Shown here one piece after another: positions 16,908 to 25,716 of a stretch of 64,000 nt of DNA. Positions within the stretch are counted from its first letter, which is position 1, and the number at the start of each line of letters is the position of its first letter. Both the position numbers and the translations under genes were made by a program. This DNA comes from Propionispira arboris (GTDB lineage Bacteria > Bacillota > Negativicutes > Selenomonadales > Selenomonadaceae), in the NCBI RefSeq assembly GCF_900109225.1, contig NZ_FNZK01000009.1, positions 1 through 64,000 of the forward strand, read 5' to 3'. The notes under the pieces were generated by a model. The model had not been told where the DNA came from. It did not search any database and saw only the letters and a program-made list of their open reading frames with translations.

Positions 16908-16919
16908 GGAGGCAAGATG

Positions 16920-17741
16920 ATGTGTACAATTGGTGCAGTATATGATGGGAACTCTATGATTAGTTTTAAACAATGTGATTTGACAGATACGACTAATTTT
17001 TTAAAACCTGAAATTTTGCAAGGTGAAGATGATATTCAATATGTTAAATTTGGTAGGGAAAATACTAATGGATTATGGGCAGGGCTTAATAATTACGGTG
17101 TATCTTTTGTGGCTGCTGATTCATATTTGACAGGAATGGATAATCACAGAGGGCATCATACGAATCCTAAATCGGCATCAGAAGATATTTTTACAAAGTA
17201 TCGGGAAATTGTTTCAAACTACAAAACAGCAAAAGAGGCTGCTGATGCAATGGTTGATTTTTATACGAATGAATTTAAAGATCCAGATATTTTATTAATT
17301 AGCGATGCCAGCGAACGATATTTTATTGAAGCTTATAATGGTGAAGTAATTAACGTTAAGCTTGCTGATACCGATACTGCCAATTATTTTGCGTCAACCA
17401 ATCATTTTCGGTATATCCACGGTGGAACTACTTTTCCAGAAAATCACAGCACATATCTCAGACTGCAGCGGGCGGAAAGCATTTTGCAGCAGAATCCTAG
17501 CCAGGCTGGTGTTGAGAATGTACTGCAAGATCAATATTATGGTTCATCGGTGCTTTCAATCTGTAGGGAAAGTACAATATGTCCCCGGGGGGAAGCTGCG
17601 TTTAATACCATGGCATCCGTTATTATGGTTGTACATAATGCGGAAATAAAGTTTGGCTATCAAATTAACGGCAATCCCAGAAACAATGCATATACTTGGG
17701 TGACATGCCCTTTTAATAATGGTTATGGTGTAAAATTTTGA
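16920..17741 (+). CDS. Ntn-hydrolase of the acyl-CoA:6-aminopenicillanate acyltransferase-like (C45/C59) group
   Basis: ATG 16920 is chosen over ATG 16917: it is six bases after AAGGAGG and makes cysteine residue 2 (M-C-T-I-G), so that removal of Met would expose the N-terminal Cys nucleophile of this fold. The 273-residue protein has the usual landmarks: the N-terminal C-T-x-G, 'NNYGVSFVAADSY' about residue 58, and 'DILLISDASERYFIEAYNG' about 120 (the D-A-x-x-x-Y-x-I-E strand). An N-x-x-x-x-H-S segment follows about 175. The family hydrolyses or transfers acyl groups at amide bonds; the substrate is unknown. No signal peptide is visible, so it acts in the cytosol. Confidence 0.65.
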   Translation: MCTIGAVYDGNSMISFKQCDLTDTTNFLKPEILQGEDDIQYVKFGRENTNGLWAGLNNYGVSFVAADSYLTGMDNHRGHHTNPKSASEDIFTKYREIVSNYKTAKEAADAMVDFYTNEFKDPDILLISDASERYFIEAYNGEVINVKLADTDTANYFASTNHFRYIHGGTTFPENHSTYLRLQRAESILQQNPSQAGVENVLQDQYYGSSVLSICRESTICPRGEAAFNTMASVIMVVHNAEIKFGYQINGNPRNNAYTWVTCPFNNGYGVKF

Positions 17742-17837
17742 CAGGATGATAGGATTTTTATCCTTTTGTACGTGAAGTGCAGAAAGAGGGAGCCTATATG
17801 TTCCTAATTGCTATTACGGAAGATTTATTGCTAACAT

Positions 17838-17905
17838 TTATATATTTTACGAAAAAAACACTTTCATATAGCGGCATGGCCGTAATGGGGGTGCTTTTTT
17901 TTGCG
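17838..17905 (+). terminator. degenerate copy of a repeated terminator
   Basis: ACATTTATATATTTTACGAAAAAAACACTTTCA followed by GGC/GCC pairing and GTGCTTTTTTTT resembles 31969-32037 behind potE, though the right arm has decayed. It is downstream of the Ntn-hydrolase gene. A 61-codon ORF over it is a by-product. Confidence 0.5.
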
Positions 17906-17981
17906 CAATGTACCTTTTATGGTCATTGTTTAAAGTTTAATTATATGGGATACTTCTATTAGATTTGAGTATTTTATATAA

Positions 17982-18266
17982 ACCAAACATAGGGATCGAA
18001 ATGGAGACGTAACATTAGCTAATTTGGAACGTCAAATACAGGGTATTAATCAGAAAATGTTAATTGAGCAATTAAAGGAATTAACAGAGTATGGCATTGT
18101 AAAATGTACAGAATATGAAGGTTATCCGTTGAGGGTAGAATATTCAATAACGCCTGAACGGGGAAAGAAAATGTTAGATGCGGTTTTGATTATGCAGGCT
18201 ATAGGAATTGATTATATGAAAGAAAACGGAATGGCTGATATATTGAAGTGTAAAGGTCTTATATGA
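17982..18266 (+). pseudogene. 5'-truncated HxlR-type transcriptional regulator
   Basis: The frame is open from 17982 to TGA 18264-18266 and lacks the N-terminal third. It carries the wing-helix core of HxlR regulators: 'LERQIQGINQKMLIEQLKEL', then 'TEYGIVKCTEYEGYPLRVEYSIT' and 'ERGKKMLDAV'. The missing part would be the G-K-W and recognition-helix start. Without it the protein cannot be functional. It precedes a truncated isochorismatase gene, a common partner of HxlR regulators. Confidence 0.7.
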
Positions 18267-18351
18267 GTATACTTACAAAAAAGTGGGTAATTTACAGGAA
18301 AGGATTCTATCTCTATAATAAAGAAAAATCTACTAGGAGGTAGCGATCAAT

Positions 18352-18450
18352 ATGGAAAATGCTGCATTACTTATCATTGATATTCAAAACATTTATTTTC
18401 ACTTAAGTGAGCAATCGGCTTATCTTAATTGTATTAACGAATTCGTGTAA
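18352..18450 (+). pseudogene. N-terminal stub of an isochorismatase-family hydrolase
   Basis: ATG 18352 after AGGAGG encodes 'ALLIIDIQNIYF', the opening strand of the isochorismatase/nicotinamidase family with the catalytic Asp of the I-D-x-Q motif. It then runs into the end of a transposase remnant and stops after 32 residues. The rest of the gene is absent. Confidence 0.65.
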
Positions 18451-18704
18451 ATTCTCGTGGATGCATTCGATGGCCTGTGTGTTTCCAAAACATGCCACTG
18501 CGCCATGGTAGTAGCCATGCAAGGTCTCCTGTGTATCGAAATAAGCGGTAACAATCGTACTCGTAGAGTCATCAATGGCAATATGCAGTTGGGTTTTTCT
18601 GAATCATTTCGCCAAAATAAGCACAGCGAAGCCTCCTGAAATGAACTTATTTCCAGATCGTGCAGTTTCTTGAATGATTTCATATTTAACTCAACTTTCT
18701 TCAT
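18425..18704 (-). pseudogene. internally deleted transposase remnant (integrase-core type)
   Basis: On the minus strand an apparent start at 18704 gives M-K-K-V-E-L-N-M-K; a second frame then carries 'GEMIQ' joined to 'TQLHIAIDDSTSTIVTAYFD' and TQETLHGYYH, the DDE integrase core region of ISNCY/IS481-like transposases as I know them. It ends with 'ENLHEFVNTIK'. Most of the enzyme is missing, so the element is dead. It overlaps the end of the isochorismatase stub and probably caused its truncation. Confidence 0.6.
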
Positions 18705-18894
18705 CGAGTAACCTTAACTTTCAACTAAGAATAAGGCTACAGTATATCATGGGATTTGGGACATAATCAAAAACGGTATAGTAAGACATTATCATATATC
18801 GATCACACAAACTCCTAGGGTTTATACTAAATACTTGACAAACCAATATATTAAAGATATCATAATTATGTGTTTTCTAAGAATAACTACATAT

Positions 18895-19110
18895 CGATTG
18901 AATTGGGTGTCTGAAAGGACTTAATAGGGAAGTTGGATAAAATGCCAACGCGGTCCCGCCACTGTATTAGGGAGTGAATCCACAAAATGTCACTGAAGCA
19001 TAAACTTTGGGAAGGCGTGGAGAAACAATGATCTAGAGCCAGGAGAACTGCCCAGTTAACAATCACCGTTAGACCCGCGAGCGATGGGAAGGGGATTTAT
19101 AGGAATACTA
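18895..19110 (+). promoter_or_regulatory. cobalamin (B12) riboswitch
   Basis: The order of landmarks is that of the class: a GGGAA-type segment with paired GTTGG/CCAAC, GCGGTCCCGCCACTGTA, 'GGGAGTGAATCC', GTCACTG, and the B12 box GAGCCAGGAGAACTGCCC at 19036-19053, with a CCGTTAGACCCGCGAG-type 3' end. A terminator hairpin follows at once (19124-19152), so binding of adenosylcobalamin would stop transcription of the metal/corrinoid genes downstream. Confidence 0.92.
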
Positions 19111-19123
19111 CATATTAAGCCTA

Positions 19124-19152
19124 TGAGTCTCGACAAATGTCGAGACTTTTTT
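19124..19152 (+). terminator. expression-platform terminator of the cobalamin riboswitch
   Basis: AGTCTCGACA and TGTCGAGACT form a perfect stem with a short loop, followed by TTTTTTG. It lies directly after the riboswitch aptamer. Confidence 0.85.
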
Positions 19153-19184
19153 GATTTGTGTTTGTGTTTTTATTTATAAACAAT

Positions 19185-19224
19185 AAAGGCCTCTTTTTGC
19201 GTGCGCAAAAAGAGGCCTTTTTGT
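19185..19224 (+). terminator. second terminator hairpin after the riboswitch
   Basis: Two perfect 17-base arms, AAAGGCCTCTTTTTGCG and its complement, are separated by only two bases and followed by TTG after a T-run within the arm. Being symmetrical it may stop transcription in both directions. Confidence 0.75.
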
Positions 19225-19300
19225 CAGGTTATCGCATTTTGTCGAAAAATTTTTCTTGTTTAACAGCTTTTACAGGAGAAAATTATTCATATATTTTATG

Positions 19301-19354
19301 CCTTGAAGTACTTACATGTTCCAATTTATATTGGAACATGTAAGTACTTCAAGG
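19301..19354. repeat. long perfect hairpin, 24-bp arms and 6-base loop
   Basis: CCTTGAAGTACTTACATGTTCCAA at 19301-19324 is exactly complementary to 19331-19354. Each arm contains the palindrome AAGTACTT. No T-run follows, so it is not a typical terminator. It stands between the riboswitch and cbiK. Confidence 0.85.
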
Positions 19355-19613
19355 AGAGTTAGCAATGTAGCTTTTTATATATTGAGAATAATATGTATAT
19401 TTCGGAAAATCAATTCAGACTAGTATAGTGGCACATTGATGTTTAACTTTTTATTTTATTGCATCACTTTATATTCTGCCGGTATATGAAAATTTGATTT
19501 ATTAAAAATTCAATGTGTCAGTACACTAGATGAAGGTGAAATTTACCGAGGCGGTAGTTTTATTTTGATGTTATCCGAGCAATAGTATGTATTTATTTTA
19601 GGGAGGAAAAATA

Positions 19614-20620
19614 ATGAAACAAAATCGAGAAAACTGCTTATCCTATTTTTGGCGGGCGTTGCCTTCGTTGGTGTTGGAATGATGACGAGCTATGCAGGTT
19701 ATAAACTAAATTCAGAGATTAAAGCGGTAACACCAGCTTTAAAACAAGCAACAGAAATTGGCGTTCGTGTTTTTGAAAATTCGGAAATGAAGGATTTAGA
19801 AAATAAAGATGCGATTGTGGTAATGAGTTTTGGTACGACCTTCAAGGAATCACGCAAAGTAACAATTGATAAAACAGTAGCGGATATTCAGGCTGCGCAT
19901 CCGAATACAAAGGTTGTATTGGCATTTACGTCACATATTATCGTTGATCGAATTCAAGCTAAAGAAGGAATTAAAATTCAAATACCGGAAGAAGTTTTAA
20001 TTGCTTTAAAACAGGACGGATATACTCGTGTAGCTCTTACGTCACTGAATCTGATTCCAGGAATGGAATATGCGTATAATAATGCAATTTTTGACTTATA
20101 CAAAACCAAATTCAAAAAAATGACATTGGGCACGCCATTGATGTATTGGACAGGACAGGCAAAGCAAAGAGATGATGTTACAGAATTCTTAAATGCACTT
20201 AAAACAGACTTTCCTCAAACAGGTAAAACAGATGCTATATTATTGATGCAGCATGGTACATCCCATCCAGGTAATGCTTATTATTCTGTTGTACAGGCTC
20301 GTCTTACTGAATTAGAAATGGATAATGTACTGATTTATACGGTTGAAGGATGGCCAAGTTTAGAAACGATTATTCCAAAATTAAAAGCAAAAGGAATTAA
20401 ACATGTCACATTGCTTCCAGTTATGATGGTTGCCGGAGATCATGCCAACAATGACATGGCAGGTGCAGATCCTGATTCACATAAGTCCATTTTGGAAAAA
20501 GAAGGTTTTAAAGTAGATACATATATTCATGGCGTTGGTGAAAATGAAAATGTTCGTAAGCTTTTTGTTGATCGTTCGAATGAATCGTGGAACGCATTGC
20601 AAAGTGCAACAATTAAGTAG
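19614..20620 (+). pseudogene. cbiK: cbiK-type sirohydrochlorin cobaltochelatase with N-terminal membrane segment; frame broken just after the start
   Basis: ATG 19614 follows GGGAGGAAAA, but its frame stops after 22 codons. The true protein lies one base off: S-R-K-L-L-I-L-F-L-A-G-V… from about 19625 to 20620. Adding one A to the A-run at 19621-19624 restores MKQKSRKLLILFLAG, an export signal or membrane anchor, like the periplasmic CbiK of Desulfovibrio. The enzyme core is intact: 'VVMSFGTTFKESRK', 'LAFTSHIIVDRI', the catalytic-His segment 'LLMQHGTSHPGNAYY' and 'LLPVMMVAGDHANNDMAG'. By family knowledge it inserts Co2+ into sirohydrochlorin. Either the base is missing through a sequence error or the gene is off. 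Confidence 0.8.
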
Positions 20621-20649
20621 TAGTTCAAAAAATAAAAATCAATTTTAAA

Positions 20650-20760
20650 AATTGAGGAACATGAATTAAGTTGTTTGGAAAGACTTAATAGGAAAATTGT
20701 GCGTAAAATCAATGCGGTTCCCGGACATTGTATTAGAGGACGAACTAAAAATATGTTAAT
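20650..20760 (+). promoter_or_regulatory. degenerate half cobalamin-riboswitch relic
   Basis: GAATTAAG…GAAAGACTTAATAGGAAAATTG, 'AATGCGGTTCCCGGACATTG' and TATTAGAGGACGAACTAAAAATAT follow the order and spacing of the intact riboswitch at 18900-18990, with many substitutions. The B12 box (AGCCAGGAGAACTGCC) cannot be found downstream. It sits before the MATE gene and probably no longer binds its ligand. Confidence 0.65.
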
Positions 20761-20917
20761 GGAATGTTGATTGATGTGCAGGGGCTCAGTAGCTGCAAAA
20801 CAGCATTGTTTGTCTTGACTATTTTGTTAGAGTTTTATCTTTTTATGTATAACTGTAAGGTGATGTTATTTTCTGCTTTAGTAAAAGTTTTTTTTAATTT
20901 TGAAAGTGAGGTTTTAC

Positions 20918-22261
20918 ATGAAACAAAAGCAAGGGAAACTGTCTTGGGCGGATCATCAAGAATTTTTAAATTTAGCACTACCATTAATGATATTATCATT
21001 GGCTACTCCATTGCTTGGTGTTGTAGACACTGCAATTATGGGGCGGCTAGACCAAGCAAGCTATATTGGAGGAATATCCATTGCTGTTTTAATCTTTAAT
21101 ACGTTGTATTGGGTGCTTGGCTTTTTGAGGGTCAGTACCTCTGGTTTTACGGCACAGGCACGGGGGATGAATAAGACCGAAGAACTTACGGCTGCATTTT
21201 TTCGTCCCTTGATGATTGCTATTGTATTTGGGGTACTCATTATTGCTTTTCAATATCCAATTAAATATCTTGCGCTTATTATCATGTCACCGAGTGCAGT
21301 GGTAGAAGCGACTGCAAGTTCTTATTATGATATTCGTATTTGGGGCGCACCGTTTACTTTGGCGGGGTATGTGGTTACTGGTTGGCTGCTGGGAATGGCA
21401 AAGGTGAGAATATCAATGGCTTTACAAATATTGATGAACATCATCAATATGGCTTTATCCTTGTATTTTGTTTTGACATTGCAATTAGCAGGTCAGGGCG
21501 TTGCCTATGCTTCGCTTATTTCGGAAGTTGTTATTACTTTGATTGGTGTAGGAATTGTAGTTAGAACAAAAGAATTTGATTGCTCCTTCATAACAAAAAA
21601 AATGCTTTTTGCGAAAACTGAATTTCTCAATATGATGTGTGTAAATCGTGATTTGTTTATTCGGACCATTTGTTTATTGGTTGTTTATAATGTCGTCACT
21701 TATTACGGTATGCAGTATGGTGAAATTATTCTTGCGGCGAATGCGGTCATTATGCAAATACATTATATGATTGCATATTTTTTAGGCTCGTTTGATAATA
21801 CAACGACAGTGCTTGTCGGCAGAGCCATTGGGAAAAAGGATACGTGTATGTATTTAAAAACCGTTCAGCTTAGTGTGATTTGGAGTACTTTGACAGCTGC
21901 TATTTTAAGTTTAATCATTTTGTTTTTTCCCGAAAACATCATTGCGGTCTTTACGAACATTGTTGAAGTGCAACAGGCAACGGGGGAATATCTATATTGG
22001 ATGATTATTTTCCCTCTCGTAGTGTATTGGGGCTTGGTGCTTTATGGCTTTTTCCTTGGTGCAACGGACTCTGTACCGATTCGCAATTCTACAGTAGCGT
22101 CGTTGTTATTTTTCTTTGTCGTATTGTTTTTGACTGTGCCTTATATTGGCAATCACGGTGTATGGATGGCATTTATTGCGTTTAGCTTAGGCAGAACAAT
22201 TTTTCTTTGGCCTTATTTATCAAAGCTGACTCGGCGTATGCTACTTATAGGAGATGAATGA
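20918..22261 (+). CDS. MATE-family efflux transporter (DinF-like)
   Basis: ATG 20918 follows AAAGTGAGG; the TTG at 20900 has no site. The 447-residue protein shows about twelve membrane helices and the MATE landmarks: 'ALPLMILSLATPLLGVVDTA' with IMGRL near residue 45, and in the second half 'NTTTVLVGRAIGKKD' with 'ATGEYLYWMI'. The family exports organic cations or metabolites against Na+ or H+. It lies between cbiK and an ABC importer, behind a riboswitch relic, so a corrinoid- or metal-related substrate is plausible but not shown by sequence. The frame is intact. Confidence 0.85.
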   Translation: MKQKQGKLSWADHQEFLNLALPLMILSLATPLLGVVDTAIMGRLDQASYIGGISIAVLIFNTLYWVLGFLRVSTSGFTAQARGMNKTEELTAAFFRPLMIAIVFGVLIIAFQYPIKYLALIIMSPSAVVEATASSYYDIRIWGAPFTLAGYVVTGWLLGMAKVRISMALQILMNIINMALSLYFVLTLQLAGQGVAYASLISEVVITLIGVGIVVRTKEFDCSFITKKMLFAKTEFLNMMCVNRDLFIRTICLLVVYNVVTYYGMQYGEIILAANAVIMQIHYMIAYFLGSFDNTTTVLVGRAIGKKDTCMYLKTVQLSVIWSTLTAAILSLIILFFPENIIAVFTNIVEVQQATGEYLYWMIIFPLVVYWGLVLYGFFLGATDSVPIRNSTVASLLFFFVVLFLTVPYIGNHGVWMAFIAFSLGRTIFLWPYLSKLTRRMLLIGDE

Positions 22262-22328
22262 TCAGAGATAAATTAAAGGTGGGGGTTTAAAGTTTATTTC
22301 AAAAAAATAAAATTTAGGAGATGGTGGT

Positions 22329-23273
22329 TTGAAAAAAAAAGAAATTATGCACAGAGTAATACAACTGATGATTACGCTTGTCGGCGTGACATTCCTGACG
22401 TTTTGTCTGACCTATTTGTCACCAGGTGATCCGGTAGAGATGCTGCTCGAAGTAGGAGATACGATTGTCTCGCAAGAAACGATTGCAGAAACTAGGGCGC
22501 AGCTTGGCTTGGATAAACCTTTTCATGTGCAGTATATCCGCTGGATTACAGGAATTGCACATGGAGATATGGGATTGTCTTATTCGGCGAAAATGCCAGT
22601 AGCTGATCGCCTTTGGCAGTGTTTGCCTGGTACCTTGTCCCTTGCAGTTAGTGCGATCATTATAATGCTGCTCATTTCTGTACCATGTGGAATTATCTCG
22701 GCTGTATATAGAAATCATAAAATTGATTATTTCATTCGTGGGCTTTCTTTTTTAGGAATCTCTATGCCGAGCTTTTGGGTAGGGTTAATTTTACTGTATA
22801 TTTTTGGACTAAAACTCGGCTTGTTTCCTATCGCTGGCGGTGTTGTATCACTAGATCGCATTGTACTTCCTGCGGTGACACTGGCAATTGCAATGTCCGC
22901 GAAATACACGCGGCAAGTGCGAACGGCAGTTCTTGAGGAATTAGGACAGGATTATGTGGTTGGTGCGCGTACGAGAGGCATCCCGATGCGAAAAATTTTG
23001 TGGCACCATGTACTTCCCAATGCTTGTTTACCGCTTATTACACTTCTGGGGTTGTCCATTGGTTGGCTGCTTGGCGGTGTCGCTGTGATTGAAATGGTTT
23101 TTTCTTGGCCGGGGCTTGGCAAAATGGCAGTACATGCGATTGAAATGCGCGATTATCCGTTGGTGCAAGGTTTCGTTCTTTGGATTGCTCTTTTATACAT
23201 GGGGATTAATCTACTTGTCGATATTTCTTATACCTATTTAGATCCACGGTTGAAAAAGGGAGGGGTGCAGTAA
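22329..23273 (+). CDS. ABC importer permease, nickel/dipeptide type (NikB/DppB)
   Basis: TTG 22329 follows TAGGAG. The 314-residue inner-membrane protein has six helices; it begins with the conserved 'LTFLTYLSPGDP'-like motif (FCLTYLSPGDPVEML, about residues 27-40) and carries the EAA loop 'YVVGARTRGIPMRKILWHHVLPNA' that contacts the ATPase. It would pair with the next permease, which overlaps its stop. The five genes from here to 27448 form one operon. By context (B12 riboswitch, cbiK) the cargo is more likely Co2+/Ni2+ or a metal chelate than a peptide; this is inference. Confidence 0.85.
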   Translation: MKKKEIMHRVIQLMITLVGVTFLTFCLTYLSPGDPVEMLLEVGDTIVSQETIAETRAQLGLDKPFHVQYIRWITGIAHGDMGLSYSAKMPVADRLWQCLPGTLSLAVSAIIIMLLISVPCGIISAVYRNHKIDYFIRGLSFLGISMPSFWVGLILLYIFGLKLGLFPIAGGVVSLDRIVLPAVTLAIAMSAKYTRQVRTAVLEELGQDYVVGARTRGIPMRKILWHHVLPNACLPLITLLGLSIGWLLGGVAVIEMVFSWPGLGKMAVHAIEMRDYPLVQGFVLWIALLYMGINLLVDISYTYLDPRLKKGGVQ

Positions 23274-24095
23274 GTGAAAAAATTTTTCAAAGATAAAAAT
23301 TTATTTGCTTTATATAGTTTATTTGTCCTTTTCATTTTAGGGGCTGCCATATTTGCACCATGGCTTGTACCCTATGATCCGTTTGATGCTGCGATGAAAG
23401 ACTCTATGCTTGCACCGTCTTTTGAACATTTATTTGGCACGGATAAATTGGGGCGTGATTGTTTGTCACGCATTCTTTTCGGAATGCAAACTTCACTGAT
23501 GATGACACTGTCGCTGGTGGTTATTATTTCCGGGATTGGGATGATGATCGGTCTTATTTCCGGTTGTTATGGTGGTAAAGTGGATATGGTGTTCATGCGT
23601 ATTGCAGATATGATGCTTGCCTTCCCGGGTATTGTCCTTGCAATTGCGATTGCAGGTATGATGGGGGGCAATATCTTCAATACCATTCTTGCTTTGGCAG
23701 TTGTAAGTTGGACAAAATATGCACGGCTTGCCCGCAGCCTCACACTAAAGTTGCGCGAACGCGATTTTATTGCTGCTGCCATAACGAGTGGAACGCGATT
23801 GCGCCAAATCGTATGGCGACATATGTTACCGAACATTTTGCCAACCATTGTTGTAACAGCGGCGATGGATATTGGTACGATGATGATGGAACTTGCAGGA
23901 CTTTCTTTTCTGGGCTTTGGAGCACAACCCCCGACGCCAGAATGGGGGTTGATGCTCAATGAAGGGCGGCAGCACATACAAACAGCACCATGGCTCATGA
24001 TTTTCCCGGGGACGGCAATTTTGATTATCGTAACGATATTTAACCTATGGGGGGATAGTCTGAGAGATATCATGGATACACAGAAGATAAATTAA
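23274..24095 (+). CDS. ABC importer permease, nickel/dipeptide type (NikC/DppC)
   Basis: GTG 23274 overlaps the preceding stop (TAAGTG), implying translational coupling. The 273-residue protein carries the family opening 'PYDPFDAAMKDSMLAPS…HLFGTDKLGRDCLSRILFG' in pieces at residues 37-70, six helices, and the EAA loop 'RDFIAAAITSGTRLRQIVWR' near 165. It would form the second half of the channel with the NikB-like protein. The 'FLGFGAQPPTPEWGLML' motif near 220 is typical for the DppC/NikC group. Confidence 0.85.
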   Translation: MKKFFKDKNLFALYSLFVLFILGAAIFAPWLVPYDPFDAAMKDSMLAPSFEHLFGTDKLGRDCLSRILFGMQTSLMMTLSLVVIISGIGMMIGLISGCYGGKVDMVFMRIADMMLAFPGIVLAIAIAGMMGGNIFNTILALAVVSWTKYARLARSLTLKLRERDFIAAAITSGTRLRQIVWRHMLPNILPTIVVTAAMDIGTMMMELAGLSFLGFGAQPPTPEWGLMLNEGRQHIQTAPWLMIFPGTAILIIVTIFNLWGDSLRDIMDTQKIN

Positions 24096-24117
24096 TACAA
24101 ATTATAAAGGAAAAAGG

Positions 24118-25695
24118 ATGGATTTTATGAGAGAATTCAGAAAATTTATAAGTGCAGCACTGGTTATTTGTTTCGTATCAATCTTTATGACGGGTTGCGG
24201 TGATAGCAAGAAAGAAGCTGATAAAACGACATTGAAAATCGGTGTAACGAATTTTGCGGATACACTTGAACCAACGGAAAATTATTTTGGCTGGGTTGTT
24301 ATGCGCTATGGTATGGGGGAAAGTTTAACGAAATTTGATGAAAAGATGAGTGTCGTATCATGGCTAGCGGAAAGCTGGCAAATCAGTGAGGATCATTTGA
24401 GTTGGACTTTTAAAATCAGAGACAATGTAAAGTTTTCTAATGGGAAACCATTAACAGCCGAAGCTGTAAAAGCATCGTTGGAAAGAGCTTTCAATAAAAA
24501 TAAACGTGCAGTAACATTTTTTAAATATACTGAAATCGTAGCCGATGGGCAGAAACTTACCATTCGGACAGCAAAACCAGAGCCCAATATGCCGGGATTT
24601 TTGGCAGATCCATTGTTTCTCATTGTAGATGTATCGGCTGAAGCAGATCATAATTTTGCTAAGGAAGGGCCAATTTGTACAGGACCTTACATGTGTCAAA
24701 GCTTTGTTAAGGATAAAGCTGTTATGGTAAAAAACCCTTATTATTGGGATGGCGAAGTACCATATGAAAAAGTAGAAATTCCATCTATTGACGATCCGAA
24801 TACACGTGCTATGGCTCTGCAGTCAGGGGAAATTGATATGGCAGTCAATATTGCCGCTGGCGATATTGGACTTTTTAAAGATGCTTCAAAATTCCGTGTC
24901 GATCGTATTTCTTCACTTCGTACGGTACTTGCGCGCATCAATCAAAAAGGTGTTCTGGGTGATCCTAAGGTGCGTGCGGCCTTTATCAGTGCTTGCGACA
25001 GAAAATCTTATAATGAAGTTTTGCTGAAAGGAACTTTTATCGAAGGGAAAGCGCCAGTGCCTCCATCTATGGATTATGGCTTTAAGGATCTTGCAGATCC
25101 TAATAGTTATAATGTAGAACGTGCAAAACAACTTTTAACAGAGGCTGGCTGGGTAGATACAGATGGTGATGGTATCCTTGAAAAAGATGGAAAAAAGCTT
25201 AGTGTAGATTTTGTTGTGTATAACAGTCGTGCAGAATTGCCTCTTTATGCCGAAGCCGTACAATCCGATGCGAAAAAAGTTGGTATAGATGTAAAGATTA
25301 AAAATGTAGATTATAACCTTATCGATAAGATGGGAATAAACGGAGAATATGATTGTCTGATTTCCAATATAACTACAGCGAATACTGGTGATCCGGAAAT
25401 TTTCCTAAGTTGGTATTGGAGAACAAATAAAAATGGTGATAATCCGCAAAATGGTTCAGGATATAGTAGTCCAGTGCTTGATGCAAAATTTGCTGAATTA
25501 TCTTCGGAATTTGATCAGCAAAAACGCCACCAACTCATCATTGATATTCAGCAAATCCTTATGAATGATGGAGCAGGTCTATTCCTAGGCTATCCAGAGA
25601 CCAATATCATTAGTTCGACCGCGATTACGGGAGCAAAAATGTATCCATCTGATTATTATTGGCTTACGAACAAGATTAGCCCGGTGAAGAAATGA
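24118..25695 (+). CDS. substrate-binding lipoprotein of the nickel/dipeptide-type ABC importer (NikA/DppA family)
   Basis: ATG 24118 or 24127 (both near AAAGGAAAAAGG) gives a signal peptide with a lipobox F-M-T-G-C at about residues 24-28, so the protein would be anchored by lipid. The 525-residue SBP_bac_5 protein has the typical 'WLAESWQISEDHLSWTFKIR' and FSNGKPLTAEAVKASLERA segments near residues 80-125 and an E-A-G-W-x-D-x-D-G-D-G-I-L turn near 345. It is the receptor that hands substrate to the two permeases. Its ligand cannot be read from the sequence; NikA-like proteins bind metal-chelate complexes, others peptides. Confidence 0.85.
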   Translation: MDFMREFRKFISAALVICFVSIFMTGCGDSKKEADKTTLKIGVTNFADTLEPTENYFGWVVMRYGMGESLTKFDEKMSVVSWLAESWQISEDHLSWTFKIRDNVKFSNGKPLTAEAVKASLERAFNKNKRAVTFFKYTEIVADGQKLTIRTAKPEPNMPGFLADPLFLIVDVSAEADHNFAKEGPICTGPYMCQSFVKDKAVMVKNPYYWDGEVPYEKVEIPSIDDPNTRAMALQSGEIDMAVNIAAGDIGLFKDASKFRVDRISSLRTVLARINQKGVLGDPKVRAAFISACDRKSYNEVLLKGTFIEGKAPVPPSMDYGFKDLADPNSYNVERAKQLLTEAGWVDTDGDGILEKDGKKLSVDFVVYNSRAELPLYAEAVQSDAKKVGIDVKIKNVDYNLIDKMGINGEYDCLISNITTANTGDPEIFLSWYWRTNKNGDNPQNGSGYSSPVLDAKFAELSSEFDQQKRHQLIIDIQQILMNDGAGLFLGYPETNIISSTAITGAKMYPSDYYWLTNKISPVKK

Positions 25696-25716
25696 TGTTT
25701 AGAAGAGGAGAAGTCC

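Noticed and set aside
17777-17962. 61-codon hydrophobic ORF
   Set aside because: It runs over the degenerate terminator repeat, which explains its Phe-rich translation.
19158-19343. 61-codon ORF between riboswitch and cbiK
   Set aside because: It is made of the two perfect hairpins and has no ribosome site.
19649-19651. TTG 19649 as the real start of cbiK
   Set aside because: It would cut the hydrophobic N-terminus in half and has no ribosome site, whereas ATG 19614 has one and is one base out of frame.
22419-24073. Long minus-strand ORFs opposite the ABC permeases
   Set aside because: The plus-strand frames are clear permeases with motifs; the opposite frames show no family features.
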